Shown here one piece after another: positions 8,597 to 18,154 of a DNA stretch of 60,194 nt (position 1 is the stretch's first letter; each line of letters begins with the position of its first letter). The stretch comes from Spirochaetales bacterium (GTDB lineage: Bacteria > Spirochaetota > Spirochaetia > Treponematales > Treponemataceae), in contig JAUNWH010000003.1 of NCBI GenBank assembly GCA_030540405.1, positions 38,293 to 98,486 on the forward strand, in the 5' to 3' direction. The notes below the pieces were generated by a model. It saw nothing but the letters and a program-made list of their open reading frames with translations, did no database searches and was not told where the DNA came from. The position numbers and the translations under genes are program-made.

Positions 8597-9754
8597 ATGA
8601 ATTCAAAAATTCACGAACGCCAGATTTCAAAATGGCTCAAATATATTTTGCTGTGCTTTTCCGCACTGACTGTTATTCTTCCGATTCTTGTTGTTTTCCT
8701 TGGCTCTTTTAAGACAGGCGAGGAATTCAACAGAAGCCGTCCGTTTGATCTTCCAAGGTTCCAGGCGAACAATGAAATATGGAAAGGCGCGGAATCTTTT
8801 GAAAACGGAAATAAAATTGCGCTGAATTCTTCTATATTAATGGAACACAATTTAAAAGGATTTTCGTTCCTTTATGACAAAATAGAAGACAGTTCAAAAG
8901 AAAGTTTTATTGTTGTTTCTGATTCTTTGGGAAACGAAGTTGCAAGAATTGAGCTTCCGCTTAATTCCGAAGAAAGCTCTGTTTCCGTTGATAAAAAAAC
9001 AGCCGCGTCTTTAATGGTAAAAGGCGCTTATGTTTCTGGAGAAAACTGCACTGTGATTAGAGTAAAAGTTACAGAAGGATTTTTCCTTGAAAACTACAAG
9101 ACTGCGTTTATAAAAGGAAACATGCTTCTTGGCTTTTGGAACACATTTATTCTTATTCTGTTTTCCGGCGTTGGAACTGTAATAACTGGTTCTATGACAG
9201 CGTTTGTTTTGAGCCGCTTTGACTTTAAGCTCAAGAAAATTGTCCGCCAGATGTTCCTTTGGATTTCTCTTATTCCTACAATAACGACTCAGGTTGCAAC
9301 TTTCCAGATAATTCAGAAACTTGGAATGTACAATACGCATTTGTCTGTAATCATTCTTTCTATGGGCACTGATATTATTGCGATTATGATTTATCTTCAG
9401 TTCCTGAACAATATTTCAAAGTCTCTTGACGAATCTGCGATTATTGACGGAGCCGGATATTTTCAAGTTTTTGCAAAAATAATTTTTCCTCTGCTTCAGC
9501 CTGCGACAGTTACAATTTTGATTTTGAAATGCGTAAACCTTTACAATGACTTTTACAATCCGCTTTTGTATATGCCGAAAAAATCATTGCAGGTTATTTC
9601 AACTTCGCTTTATAAATTCAAAGGTCCGTTTGGAACTAACTGGCCTGTAATTTGCGCTGGTGTTGTCATCGCTGTTATTCCGACTCTCATAGCCTTTATT
9701 TCTTTGCAGCGTTACATTTACGGCGGAATGGTTACTGGTTCTGTAAAAGAGTAG
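8597..9754 (+). CDS. Sugar ABC transporter permease (MalG type) with periplasmic insertion
   Basis: A 385-residue partner permease. Its EAA loop reads DESAIIDGAGYFQVFAKIIFP. The family is usually about 270-300 residues; the extra length is a beta-rich, hydrophilic block of roughly 110 residues between the first membrane helix (about 15-37) and the NYKTAF segment (about 165). That block would face the periplasm and could contact the binding protein or substrate. The start at 8597 has AAGGAAGG six bases upstream. It lies 24 bases after the first permease and 11 before the mannanase. Confidence 0.88.
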   Translation: MNSKIHERQISKWLKYILLCFSALTVILPILVVFLGSFKTGEEFNRSRPFDLPRFQANNEIWKGAESFENGNKIALNSSILMEHNLKGFSFLYDKIEDSSKESFIVVSDSLGNEVARIELPLNSEESSVSVDKKTAASLMVKGAYVSGENCTVIRVKVTEGFFLENYKTAFIKGNMLLGFWNTFILILFSGVGTVITGSMTAFVLSRFDFKLKKIVRQMFLWISLIPTITTQVATFQIIQKLGMYNTHLSVIILSMGTDIIAIMIYLQFLNNISKSLDESAIIDGAGYFQVFAKIIFPLLQPATVTILILKCVNLYNDFYNPLLYMPKKSLQVISTSLYKFKGPFGTNWPVICAGVVIAVIPTLIAFISLQRYIYGGMVTGSVKE

Positions 9755-9765
9755 CGGAGGAATTT

Positions 9766-11895
9766 GTGAAACTTATAAAGAAATTGACTGCGGTTTCTGT
9801 TTTTGCCTGCTTTGGTCTGCTTGCTTCATGTTCTGCTTCCGGCGCAAAAGGATTTGTAACAGTTCAAAAAGACAAGTTCATGCTTGACGGAAAAGAATTC
9901 CGTTTTGTAGGCACAAATAATTATTATATGCATTATTCCCCGGATAAGATGATTACTGACGTTCTTGATGATGCGCAGGAAATGGGCGTAACAGTTTTGC
10001 GCTGCTGGGGATTTCAGTTTGGACCGAATGATGATCATAATTCGCACGGAATGGATGAGCCGGGAGTTTTTGGAGTTCCTCAAAAATTTATAAATGAAAA
10101 CACAAAAACGCCCGACCAGTTTGGCTATCCACGTGATATTTTTGAGCGGCTTGATTTTACTATTGCAGAAGCTTCCAAAAGAAACATTAAGCTTGTGATT
10201 GCCATTAACAATTACTGGGACGCTTTCGGCGGACTTATGAATGCGGCTACTTGGCAAAAATGGTTCGGACTAAAAAGCGCGGAAGAATTCTACACAAATG
10301 AAAATTGCCACAAAGTTTACAAGGAATTTGTGGAGCATCTTGTCACAAGAAAAAATTCTTACACAGGAATTCCGTATAATGAAGATCCTACGATAATGAC
10401 TTGGGAGCTTATGAACGAGCCTCGCAACCAAAAAGATACAAGCGGAAAAACTGTAAAAAACTGGGTTACTGAAATGAGCGCCTTTGTAAAAAAAATTGCT
10501 CCGAACCAGTTGTGCGCAGTTGGCGACGAAGGCTTTATGAGGCAGCCGGGATTCACTCCTTATGCTGGTGAAGGCGGAACTTGCTACAACGGCTATGAAG
10601 GAACTGACTTTGATTCTCTTATCCGCATAAAAAATATTGACTACGGAACTTTCCATCTTTATCCAGAAACTTGGGGAATTCTTGACAGTGCGCAAATAAA
10701 CTGGGGCGATGAATTTATAAAAAAACACGCAGCTTCCGGCCGTTCCGCAAAAAAGCCGATTGTGCTTGAAGAATACGGAACTTCTTCCGGCGGAAATTTA
10801 AATCGTCTTGCGGCTTACGACATTTGGAATTCAACTGCATACAACGAAGGTCTTGCAGGCTCGATGTTCTGGATTCTTACGTCATCAAACACTTATGAAA
10901 TTGCAGAGGGCGGAGATGGAATATATGATGACTACGACGGATTCAGAATAAGAAATGACAAGTCCAGTGTTTCAAATCTTTTGAGCGATTATGCGGCTTT
11001 GTTTTCTGGAAAAAATCCTCCTGAATATTTTTCCAAGCCTCGTGTTTATCTTTTAAATCCTGCACGTGATCAAGACGCAAAAGGTCTGTTTGAAGTAAGC
11101 GCAAAATTTATGCCGGGAAAAAATTCTTCTGTAAAGGCAAAGCGCGCGGAACTTTATATAAACGGAAATCCTGCGGCTTCTCCACGCACATTGAATTACA
11201 ACGTTGCTTCGGACATTTATAGAATCAACTTTGACACGCTTGCAAATGCAAAAACATTCCCGGACGGAAGTGTTCTTTCTATAAAAGTTGTGTTCACTTT
11301 GAGCGACGGAACAAAGCTTGAAACTGAATCAAATTCAATCACAATTTCAAACAAAATAACTTACAGCGTCATAAAGCATTACGACTTTAAAAACGACACT
11401 GCGGACGCTTCCTCGTTGGGTGGCTACATGGCTGAAATAAAAAGCATAAAGCACACAAAGCTCAATGGCGGAATGGTTGAAGTTGACGGCTCTTATTCAG
11501 GTGAAAATACTTGGGAAGAGCTTAAAGTTAAATTTGGAACAATGAAAGAAGTTGCAGACGCTTCAAAACTTGATTTCACTTTTTACTATGAAAAAGACAA
11601 AGCTGTTCCTCATGCTACAAAGAAAAGCGAAGGTGAAAAACTTCCTGGAGTTCAGCCTTATGTTGCCTTTGATCCGGGCTGGGTAAAAACAGGCTTAAAG
11701 GAAAACAACACTTTCTTAAAAGACTTGCCGGTTGTAACTCTTGACGACGGAAAATCTTATTACAAGGTTTCTGTTTCACTTGAGTTCCAGCAAAATCCAA
11801 CATATACATTTGTAACAATTTGTCCTACCATGGGTTATGTGAAGTATGACGGACCGATTTATATCGACGATGTTATTCTTTATAAAAAAGACTGA
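9766..11895 (+). CDS. GH5 endo-beta-1,4-mannanase lipoprotein
   Basis: A 709-residue lipoprotein starting at GTG 9766 with GGAGG six bases upstream. The signal peptide ends FGLLASC (Cys22). The GH5 catalytic domain (about 30-410) resembles subfamily 7 mannanases: ELMNEPR carries the acid/base Glu218 and VLEEYG the nucleophile (Glu336), with NNYWDAFGG in between. The C-terminal ~280 residues form beta-sandwich modules, the last (from SVIKHYDFKN, with GTMKEV and YIDDVILYKKD) looking like a carbohydrate-binding module. It would cut beta-mannan at the cell surface or in the periplasm. Reading further upstream in this frame only overlaps the permease gene. Confidence 0.88.
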   Translation: MKLIKKLTAVSVFACFGLLASCSASGAKGFVTVQKDKFMLDGKEFRFVGTNNYYMHYSPDKMITDVLDDAQEMGVTVLRCWGFQFGPNDDHNSHGMDEPGVFGVPQKFINENTKTPDQFGYPRDIFERLDFTIAEASKRNIKLVIAINNYWDAFGGLMNAATWQKWFGLKSAEEFYTNENCHKVYKEFVEHLVTRKNSYTGIPYNEDPTIMTWELMNEPRNQKDTSGKTVKNWVTEMSAFVKKIAPNQLCAVGDEGFMRQPGFTPYAGEGGTCYNGYEGTDFDSLIRIKNIDYGTFHLYPETWGILDSAQINWGDEFIKKHAASGRSAKKPIVLEEYGTSSGGNLNRLAAYDIWNSTAYNEGLAGSMFWILTSSNTYEIAEGGDGIYDDYDGFRIRNDKSSVSNLLSDYAALFSGKNPPEYFSKPRVYLLNPARDQDAKGLFEVSAKFMPGKNSSVKAKRAELYINGNPAASPRTLNYNVASDIYRINFDTLANAKTFPDGSVLSIKVVFTLSDGTKLETESNSITISNKITYSVIKHYDFKNDTADASSLGGYMAEIKSIKHTKLNGGMVEVDGSYSGENTWEELKVKFGTMKEVADASKLDFTFYYEKDKAVPHATKKSEGEKLPGVQPYVAFDPGWVKTGLKENNTFLKDLPVVTLDDGKSYYKVSVSLEFQQNPTYTFVTICPTMGYVKYDGPIYIDDVILYKKD

Positions 11896-11912
11896 AAAAT
11901 AGGAGTAATGCA

Positions 11913-13094
11913 ATGCTTGAAGAAATGTTTGCTGAAGTTGAGAGTGAGCTTATTTATCATATCATTCCTTTCTGGAAAAAAATGAAGGATGATGAGCGCG
12001 GCGGATTCTACGGACTTCTTGATTTCGACTTGAATCTTCATAAGAATGCAGAAAAAAGCTGTATTCTTAACAGCCGTATTCTTTGGTTCTTTTCTAACGC
12101 ATATAAAATGCTTGAAGACAAAGAACTTGTGGACTATGCCAAGCACGCTTATAAATTCCTTTGCGACAAATTTTATGACAAGGAAAACGGCGGAGTGTTT
12201 TGGTCTGCAAATGCTGACGGAAGTATTCTGGATTCAACTAAACATACTTACAATCAGGCATTTGCAATTTACGCCTTGTCTAGCTACTACGATATTTCGC
12301 ACGACAGAAATGCGTTGGACAAAGCGTTTGAACTTTACAAGACAATAGAAACTAAATGCCGCGATTCCGAAGGCTACCTTGAGTCATTCACTGCTGACTT
12401 CAAGCCTAATGAAAATGACAAGCTCAGCGAAAACGGTGTAACAGCCGAACGGACAATGAACACTTTGCTTCATGTTCTTGAGGGCTACACAGAACTTTAC
12501 CGCGTGAGCCGCAGTGCTGATGTAAAGAAAAATCTTGTTTTTATCTTGAATCAGTTTGCTGACAAAATTTGGAATCCAAAGGAAAAACGGCAGGAAGTTT
12601 TCTTTGATAAAAATTTCAATTCGCTGATTGACTTGTATTCTTATGGACACGACATAGAAACTTCTTGGCTTGTAGACAGAACGCTTGAAGTTCTTGCTGA
12701 TGACGAGCTTCGACAGAAAATTGCGCCAATCACAGAAATCATTCCGTACAGAATTCTAAAAGCTGCCTACAAAGATAATTCTGTTATGAATGAATGCGAG
12801 CGCGGAAAAAACAACGAAACACGCATTTGGTGGGTTCAGGCAGAATCTGTTGTTGGCTTTTTGAATGCATATCAAAAAACAAATGACAAAAAATTCCTTG
12901 ATGCCGCCCAGTCAGTCTGGAGCTATATCAAGAATTATATAGTTGACAAGCGCGATGGCTCGGAATGGTTCTGGTGCGTTGATGCAGAGCGCAAGCCTTC
13001 GAGCCGCCAGCCTATAGTTGAGCCATGGAAATGTCCTTACCACAACGGACGAATGTGCTTTGAAACAATTTCAAGAATTAAGGTGATAAAATGA
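11913..13094 (+). CDS. AGE-family cellobiose/mannobiose 2-epimerase
   Basis: A 393-residue cytosolic (alpha/alpha)6-barrel epimerase of the N-acylglucosamine 2-epimerase superfamily. Family hallmarks are [30 protein letters not shown] and the late [12 protein letters not shown]...YHNGRMCFE, which place it with cellobiose 2-epimerases and supply the expected catalytic His residues. In bacterial mannan loci this enzyme turns beta-1,4-mannobiose into mannosylglucose, the substrate of the next enzyme. AGGAG lies before the ATG, and the stop overlaps the next start (ATGA), so the two are coupled. Confidence 0.9.
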   Translation: MLEEMFAEVESELIYHIIPFWKKMKDDERGGFYGLLDFDLNLHKNAEKSCILNSRILWFFSNAYKMLEDKELVDYAKHAYKFLCDKFYDKENGGVFWSANADGSILDSTKHTYNQAFAIYALSSYYDISHDRNALDKAFELYKTIETKCRDSEGYLESFTADFKPNENDKLSENGVTAERTMNTLLHVLEGYTELYRVSRSADVKKNLVFILNQFADKIWNPKEKRQEVFFDKNFNSLIDLYSYGHDIETSWLVDRTLEVLADDELRQKIAPITEIIPYRILKAAYKDNSVMNECERGKNNETRIWWVQAESVVGFLNAYQKTNDKKFLDAAQSVWSYIKNYIVDKRDGSEWFWCVDAERKPSSRQPIVEPWKCPYHNGRMCFETISRIKVIK

Positions 13095-14266
13095 ACTTTG
13101 AAGAAAAAGTAAAAATTCAGACAGAAAAATATGAGTCGCTCATTGCAATGAAAAATGAAAAGAGCGATTTCTACAACGGAATTTTTGACCGCTACAAGAA
13201 TCCAGTTCTTACAAGAAATCATGTTCCGCTTTTTTGGAAGTACGACATGAATCCTGCAACAAATCCATTTTTTATGGAACGTCTTGGCGTAAATGCTGTA
13301 ATGAATTCCGGCGCACTGTATATAGACGGAAAATTTTATCTTGTTGCCCGTGTTGAAGGCGCGGACAGAAAATCGTTCTTTGCTGTTGCAGAAAGCGCTT
13401 CTGGTGTAGACGGATTCAGGTTCTGGGATTATCCTGTTCAGCTCCCGGACACTTGCGCAGAAGAAACAAACGTTTACGATATGCGTCTTACTCAGCACGA
13501 GGACGGATGGATTTACGGAGTTTTCTGTTCAGAAAGCAAAGACACAAAGTCAAAGGACTTGAGCGCGGCCGTTGCTTGCGCAGGAATTGTGCGCACAAAA
13601 GATTTGAAGAAGTGGGAGCGTCTTCCAAACTTAAAGACATTGCATTCTCCTCAGCAAAGAAACGTTGTTCTCCTTCCTGAATTTGTAAATGGAAAATATG
13701 CGTTCTACACACGCCCGATGGACGACTTTATCGACACAGGAAGCGGTGGCGGAGTAGGCTTTGGACTTTGCGACGATATAACAAATGCTGTGATTGACGA
13801 AGAAAAAATTTCAAGCAAAAGAAAATACCACACAATCACAGAAGTTAAAAACGGAGCTGGAGCAGTTCCAATAAAAACAGAGCGCGGATGGATTCATATT
13901 GCGCATGGAGTCCGCAATACTGCTGCTGGTCTTCGCTATGTGCTTTACTGCTTTGCAACTGATTTAGAAGATCCATCAAAAGTAATCGCTGAACCTTCGG
14001 GGCTTTTTCTTGGACCGCTTGGAGAAGAACGTGTAGGGGACGTTTCCAATGTTGTGTTTACAAACGGAGCTGCGGTTACGCCGTCGGGCAATGTATATAT
14101 TTATTATGCTTCGAGCGATACTAGGCTTCATGTTGCGACAACAACGCTTGAAAAACTCACCGACTATGTATTCAACACGCCGTCTGACCCTGGACGTTCT
14201 GCTGACTGCGTAAAACAGCGGTGCGATTTTATTTCAAAAAACCTTGAGTTCATAAACAAAAAATAA
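13091..14266 (+). CDS. GH130 4-O-beta-mannosyl-glucose phosphorylase
   Basis: A 391-residue glycoside phosphorylase of GH130, subfamily 1 by length and motifs ([18 protein letters not shown] N-terminus, [14 protein letters not shown] with the catalytic Asp, [27 protein letters not shown]). It would split mannosyl-glucose with phosphate into mannose-1-phosphate and glucose in the cytosol, conserving one bond's energy. Its start overlaps the epimerase stop by four bases, matching the order of the two reactions. Specificity is inferred from family and context. Confidence 0.88.
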   Translation: MNFEEKVKIQTEKYESLIAMKNEKSDFYNGIFDRYKNPVLTRNHVPLFWKYDMNPATNPFFMERLGVNAVMNSGALYIDGKFYLVARVEGADRKSFFAVAESASGVDGFRFWDYPVQLPDTCAEETNVYDMRLTQHEDGWIYGVFCSESKDTKSKDLSAAVACAGIVRTKDLKKWERLPNLKTLHSPQQRNVVLLPEFVNGKYAFYTRPMDDFIDTGSGGGVGFGLCDDITNAVIDEEKISSKRKYHTITEVKNGAGAVPIKTERGWIHIAHGVRNTAAGLRYVLYCFATDLEDPSKVIAEPSGLFLGPLGEERVGDVSNVVFTNGAAVTPSGNVYIYYASSDTRLHVATTTLEKLTDYVFNTPSDPGRSADCVKQRCDFISKNLEFINKK

Positions 14267-14284
14267 ATTTCGGAGAATAAAAAA

Positions 14285-15274
14285 ATGATTAAAATTAAAG
14301 GCGAATCAATTCCAAATATGCCGTGGGAAGACAAACCAGCTGGCTTTGACAAACCTGTTTGGCGCTATTCAAAAAATCCTGTTATCGGAAGAAATCCTAT
14401 TCCGAATGTAACCCGCATATTCAACAGCGCAGTCGCATTGTGGAAAGAGGGCGGTTTTGTCGGCGTGTTCCGTGCTGAAACTTGCAACGGAATTCCTTAC
14501 CTTTACTACGGATTCAGTGATGACGCTCTCAACTGGAAATTCAGCAGCGACAAGATTAAAATCACTGATGAAAACGGAAACGATGTAAGCCCGAACTACG
14601 CTTATGACCCGCGCCTTGTAAAAATCGATGATGTCTATCACATAATCTGGTGCACGGATTTCCACGGAGCTTCAATCGGAATTGCAACAACAAAAGATTT
14701 CAAGACTTTCACTTCTAAAGGCAACGGTTTTCTTCCGTTCAACAGAAACGGTGTTTTGTTTCCAAGAAAATTCAACGGAAAATATTATATTATGACACGC
14801 CCGTCAGACAGCGGACACACTCCGTTTGGCGATATTTTCCTTTCTGAAAGCGATGACCTTTTGCATTGGGGAAACCACAAATGGATTATGGGAAAATCAA
14901 GCGAATGGTGGCAGTCTGTAAAGATTGGCGCGGGCTGTGCTCCAATTGAAACGGAAGAAGGCTGGCTTTTGTTCTATCACGGCGTTACAGGAACTTGCTC
15001 TGGCTTTGTTTATTCAATGGGCGCGGCTCTTTTGGATTTGAATGATCCTTCAAAAGTGATTCACCGCTGCGGAAACTTCCTTCTTACACCTGAAGTTGAA
15101 TACGAAGAGCGTGGTTTTGTTGCCAATGTTGTGTTCCCTTGCGCATCTCTTGTTGACGCTGACACAAACAGAATTGCAATTTACTACGGCGCGGCGGATA
15201 CAAATACAGCTTTGTGCTTTACCACTGTTGACGAAGTTATTTCTTACATCAAAAAATATGACATCGTAAAGTGA
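14285..15274 (+). CDS. GH130 beta-1,4-manno-oligosaccharide phosphorylase
   Basis: A 329-residue GH130 enzyme, shorter than its neighbour and closer to subfamily 2 (SPNYAYDPRLVKIDDVYH carries the catalytic Asp; FPRKFNGKYYIMTRPSD and YYGAADT are conserved). It would shorten longer manno-oligosaccharides one residue at a time to mannose-1-phosphate. GGAG precedes the ATG by ten bases, and the gap to the previous gene is 18 bases. With the epimerase and the first GH130 it gives a complete phosphorolytic route. Confidence 0.88.
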   Translation: MIKIKGESIPNMPWEDKPAGFDKPVWRYSKNPVIGRNPIPNVTRIFNSAVALWKEGGFVGVFRAETCNGIPYLYYGFSDDALNWKFSSDKIKITDENGNDVSPNYAYDPRLVKIDDVYHIIWCTDFHGASIGIATTKDFKTFTSKGNGFLPFNRNGVLFPRKFNGKYYIMTRPSDSGHTPFGDIFLSESDDLLHWGNHKWIMGKSSEWWQSVKIGAGCAPIETEEGWLLFYHGVTGTCSGFVYSMGAALLDLNDPSKVIHRCGNFLLTPEVEYEERGFVANVVFPCASLVDADTNRIAIYYGAADTNTALCFTTVDEVISYIKKYDIVK

Positions 15275-15283
15275 GATGCAAAA

Positions 15284-16057
15284 ATGCTAAAGCTTAATCC
15301 TATTCAGTGCGATAAAATCTGGGGATACGAAAGATGGATAGCTTCCACACATCCTGATGGCTGCCAGAAAGATTTTCTAAATGCAATCGGAAAGGACTAT
15401 CCTCTTATTGTGAAAGTAATTCAGGCAAACGAAACTCTTTCTGTTCAAGTTCATCCTGATGATGAAACTGCAAGGAAACTTGAAGGTGATGGCGTGCGCG
15501 GAAAAACTGAATGCTGGTATGTTCTTGACGCAGAGCCTGATGCCAAACTTGCTTACGGAATAAAGGAAAATTTTTCCAAGGAACAGATTGCTTCTTCCAT
15601 ACAGCAAGGAACATTTCAGAATGAACTGAATTTTGTCAGCGTAAAGAAAGGCGACTTTGTTTTTATTCCGTCTGGAACAGTTCACGCTATTGGAAAAGGA
15701 ATCCGCGTTCTGGAAGTCCAGCAGTCAAGTAACATAACTTACAGAATGTATGACTGGGGACGTCCGCGCGAGCTACATGTTCAAAAAAGCCTTGCCTCTC
15801 TTAAGAACAACAATCTATTAAAGGCAGGTTCTTTCCCTGGAAAGTTTGAATGCGAATACTTTTCACTTGAATTGTTTGAGGAAAAAACTTTTTCTGCAAC
15901 AAAACTGACTTTGCTTTACTTGCTTGAAGGGCAGAATGTTGAGCTTTGCGGTTCTGATGGAACAAAAATTCCTATGGCGCAAGAAGATATTGCTGTTGTT
16001 TTCCCTGACGAAGCAATTTCTGTAAGCGGAACTTCAAAATTCATGAAGATTTGCTAG
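15284..16057 (+). CDS. manA: Type I mannose-6-phosphate isomerase
   Basis: A 257-residue cupin enzyme that converts mannose-6-phosphate to fructose-6-phosphate. Zinc ligands appear in QVHPDD, KTECWYVLD and IPSGTVHAIG, and RVLEVQQSSNITYRMYDWGR is the family signature. It is shorter than the E. coli enzyme (about 390), as in many Bacillus-type forms. It closes the mannan operon ten bases after the second GH130 gene. A phosphomannomutase is needed to link GH130 products to this step and is not in the window. Confidence 0.92.
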   Translation: MLKLNPIQCDKIWGYERWIASTHPDGCQKDFLNAIGKDYPLIVKVIQANETLSVQVHPDDETARKLEGDGVRGKTECWYVLDAEPDAKLAYGIKENFSKEQIASSIQQGTFQNELNFVSVKKGDFVFIPSGTVHAIGKGIRVLEVQQSSNITYRMYDWGRPRELHVQKSLASLKNNNLLKAGSFPGKFECEYFSLELFEEKTFSATKLTLLYLLEGQNVELCGSDGTKIPMAQEDIAVVFPDEAISVSGTSKFMKIC

Positions 16058-16064
16058 TTCTGCA

Positions 16065-16316
16065 AAGTGTTTTATGGCTAGAAACAACTATTTCTGGTTA
16101 TAAAACACTTGATTTTTTGTTAAAATAAAGTGTTTTTATTAAAAAACTAGATGATTTTAGTTCAAAAACAACTAGTTTTTGTCAAAAAACAGATGAATTT
16201 TGTGCTAAAACAAGTGTTTTTGGCTAAAAAACAGATGGAATTTGTTTTAAGACAAGTGTTTTTCCTTTAAAAACAGATGAATTTGCTCATAAACAAGTTC
16301 TTTTTACTATCTGACT
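16065..16316. repeat. Twelve-copy 21-bp tandem repeat
   Basis: Twelve consecutive 21-bp units without a single insertion or deletion, starting at 16065, 16086, 16107, and so on to 16296. Units begin AAGTG, AGATG or AACTA, have a central T run and end in TAAAAAC. AAGTG and AGATG types alternate in units 7-11. Read from 16066, the units give heptapeptides of the form [DST]-x-F-x-x-K-T with in-frame stops at 16126 and in unit 8, so it is not an intact gene now. It directly follows manA and abuts the arfB fossil. Confidence 0.9.
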
Positions 16317-16370
16317 AGAACTTAAATGCGCGCTGCTATTTAAAAGTGCTTTTAGGTATTTTTCTTTTAA
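16315..16370 (-). pseudogene. Fossil of the arfB 3' end
   Basis: Positions 16316-16335 match 18156-18175 exactly over 20 bases, the last codons of arfB. On the minus strand this copy reads KEKYLK, a shortened stretch, then a stop (TAG at 16338-16336), then QRAFKF and a stop; intact arfB reads KEKRLK ... QQRAFKF. About five codons are missing in between. Both copies have the same orientation and bracket the barrel/phosphoesterase pair. Confidence 0.75.
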
Positions 16371-16412
16371 ATGTATCCTGCTCTTATGGACAAGTTGTCT
16401 TTGTTTTTTCTC

Positions 16413-16440
16413 TTGATAAATTCAGTCAAAATTTTATAAT
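16413..16440 (+). promoter_or_regulatory. Promoter of the small barrel gene
   Basis: TTGATA (16413-16418), 16-base spacer, TATAAT (16435-16440). Only ten bases separate the -10 box from the ATG at 16451, so the untranslated leader would be a few bases at most. The gap 16058-16450 contains the 21-bp array, the arfB fossil and this promoter. Confidence 0.65.
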
Positions 16441-16450
16441 TAGAATTGAA

Positions 16451-17179
16451 ATGAAGAGAATTTTTTTGCTTTTCGGTTTGATTTTCTCCTGCGCTTTTTG
16501 CTTCGCGTTTCCGCGCGTAACGCAGTTTGTTGAGGCTGGCACTGGCTACGTCGCGGCAAAAAATGTGGAGCGCGAGTTCAATCCTTTTAACTTCACTTAC
16601 GGAGTTCAGGAGAAAGAAAGTTTCAGTTCAGATTACAAGGCTCTTGCTTCCGTTCAGTTCTCCGACAAAATCTTTGACTTTACAACGCTTGGAAATTATT
16701 TTTTCCCGAGGTTAGGTCAAGAAACTGAAAACCAAAAAATCGGCTTCGGCGCGGAATTTGTTTATCATTTTCAGCGTTACTACGATTTGTATTCTGAACA
16801 CGACATTTATCTTGAAGGCGTTTTTCGCCTTGCGTTGAAAAATCGCTTTGACTTTCGTGCGAATCTTGGATCGGGCTTGAAGTTCGCTCGAATTGATGCT
16901 GTTGACCGCGATTTTCTCTGGGATTTTTCTTTGAGCGGCTCGGTCGCCTTGAATTATTATTTTGATTCCGGCGCGGAAATTTACGGTTCAATAGTCTCGC
17001 ACGAGCTTTACCGCTATCCGCTTGCGTTTACGCCGCTTTATTCTCTCGGATTCGCGTGGAATTTCAAGAACGGACTTAGAATCTCTTCCGATTTTGGCTT
17101 GCGTTTGCGTGACCAGTTCGTTGTTGCGCCTTACATCGACCGCTACGAATGGAATTTGAAAGCGAGGTTTTCATTTTGA
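16451..17179 (+). CDS. Small outer-membrane beta-barrel protein
   Basis: A 242-residue exported protein. The signal peptide (MKRIFLLFGLIFSCAFCFAF) sets the start at 16451; an upstream reading of 35 codons has no features of its own. The mature part is a series of alternating aromatic strands (GVFRLALKNRFDFRANLGSGLKF, split by turns) ending KARFSF, with the terminal Phe typical of barrel proteins. No family can be named. It shares a transcript with the phosphoesterase lipoprotein that follows: the stop codon TGA overlaps the next gene's TTG start. Confidence 0.7.
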   Translation: MKRIFLLFGLIFSCAFCFAFPRVTQFVEAGTGYVAAKNVEREFNPFNFTYGVQEKESFSSDYKALASVQFSDKIFDFTTLGNYFFPRLGQETENQKIGFGAEFVYHFQRYYDLYSEHDIYLEGVFRLALKNRFDFRANLGSGLKFARIDAVDRDFLWDFSLSGSVALNYYFDSGAEIYGSIVSHELYRYPLAFTPLYSLGFAWNFKNGLRISSDFGLRLRDQFVVAPYIDRYEWNLKARFSF

Positions 17180-18114
17180 GAAAATTTAGAAGATTTTTCA
17201 TCTTGGCTTCATTTTTGATTCCGCTTGCTTTTTCTTCATGCGCGAACTACGGATTTTACCAGCTTTTGTTCGGCGAGGAAGACGTTGACGAGCGTTTCAG
17301 CGGATTTTCGGACTTGAGCGGCGAAACTGTTCTTTCTTCAGATTTAGGATTGAACGGAAAATACAGCTTTATCGTTGTTACAGACGTTCACATTGGCGCG
17401 AGCGACGTTCATTCGTCAAAAATGAGCGATTTCTTAGACGAGATTTCCTCTCTTTTTGAAGGCAGCGACAAGACAAAAATTCCGAGATTCATAATAAATT
17501 TGGGCGACACTGCCGACGGCGGTCATTTATCCGAGTGCAACGACTACAATTTGTATCTTGAAAAAATCAGAAATCTTGCGCTTGAAAAAAAAGTTGTGGA
17601 CTCTGCGGAAGACTTTAAGATTTACACGATTCTTGGAAACCACGATCTTTACAACAACGGCTGGACAGACTGGAAAAAAACAATTTATCCGTACAAGTCA
17701 ACATATTATTTTTCGCTTTCTTCCGGTTCAGGCGATTCAGCTTCGTTGCCGTTCAGCTTTTATTTTGTGGACACTGGAAACGGCGCGTTTGGAACAGACC
17801 AGCTTGATTCTCTTGAAAAACTGCTGAAATCAGATTCGAACCCAAAAATGGTTTTCTCGCATTATCCTTTTTACAGCGACAACGTTCCGTTAATGGCTCT
17901 TGAAGACACAACCGAGCGCAACTATCTTATTTCGCTTTTTGCAAAAAACAACGTGAAGGCTCTTTTCGGCGGCCATGTCCACACGGTTTTTGAACACGGA
18001 TTCGGCAGCTTCTCGCAGATAAACACTTCCGCGCTTTTTAAGAACGGCGCGTTCCGCCTTGTGACTGTGGACGAAAGCGCCGCAAGCGTCTCAACTAATT
18101 TGATTGAGTTTTAG
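17176..18114 (+). CDS. Calcineurin-like metallophosphoesterase lipoprotein
   Basis: A 312-residue protein starting at TTG 17176, which places the signal peptide (RKFRRFFILASFLIPLAFSSC) at the N-terminus with a lipobox at Cys23; GCGAGG precedes it. Metal-binding motifs of the calcineurin-like fold are present: VVTDVHIGA, NLGDTADGGH, ILGNHDLY, FSHYPFY and FGGHVHTVFEHG. It would be an anchored periplasmic or surface phosphodiesterase or phosphatase. Substrate is unknown. The pair is flanked by arfB and its fossil, suggesting it moved in as a unit. Confidence 0.85.
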   Translation: MRKFRRFFILASFLIPLAFSSCANYGFYQLLFGEEDVDERFSGFSDLSGETVLSSDLGLNGKYSFIVVTDVHIGASDVHSSKMSDFLDEISSLFEGSDKTKIPRFIINLGDTADGGHLSECNDYNLYLEKIRNLALEKKVVDSAEDFKIYTILGNHDLYNNGWTDWKKTIYPYKSTYYFSLSSGSGDSASLPFSFYFVDTGNGAFGTDQLDSLEKLLKSDSNPKMVFSHYPFYSDNVPLMALEDTTERNYLISLFAKNNVKALFGGHVHTVFEHGFGSFSQINTSALFKNGAFRLVTVDESAASVSTNLIEF

Positions 18115-18154
18115 CGCGTGCGTTTGCTTTACTGCAATGAAATGACACTTAACG

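Noticed and set aside
16065..16316. The regular repeats look like a CRISPR array at first sight.
   Set aside because: The period is only 21 bp with no unique spacers; units follow each other directly and diverge gradually. No cas gene is nearby.
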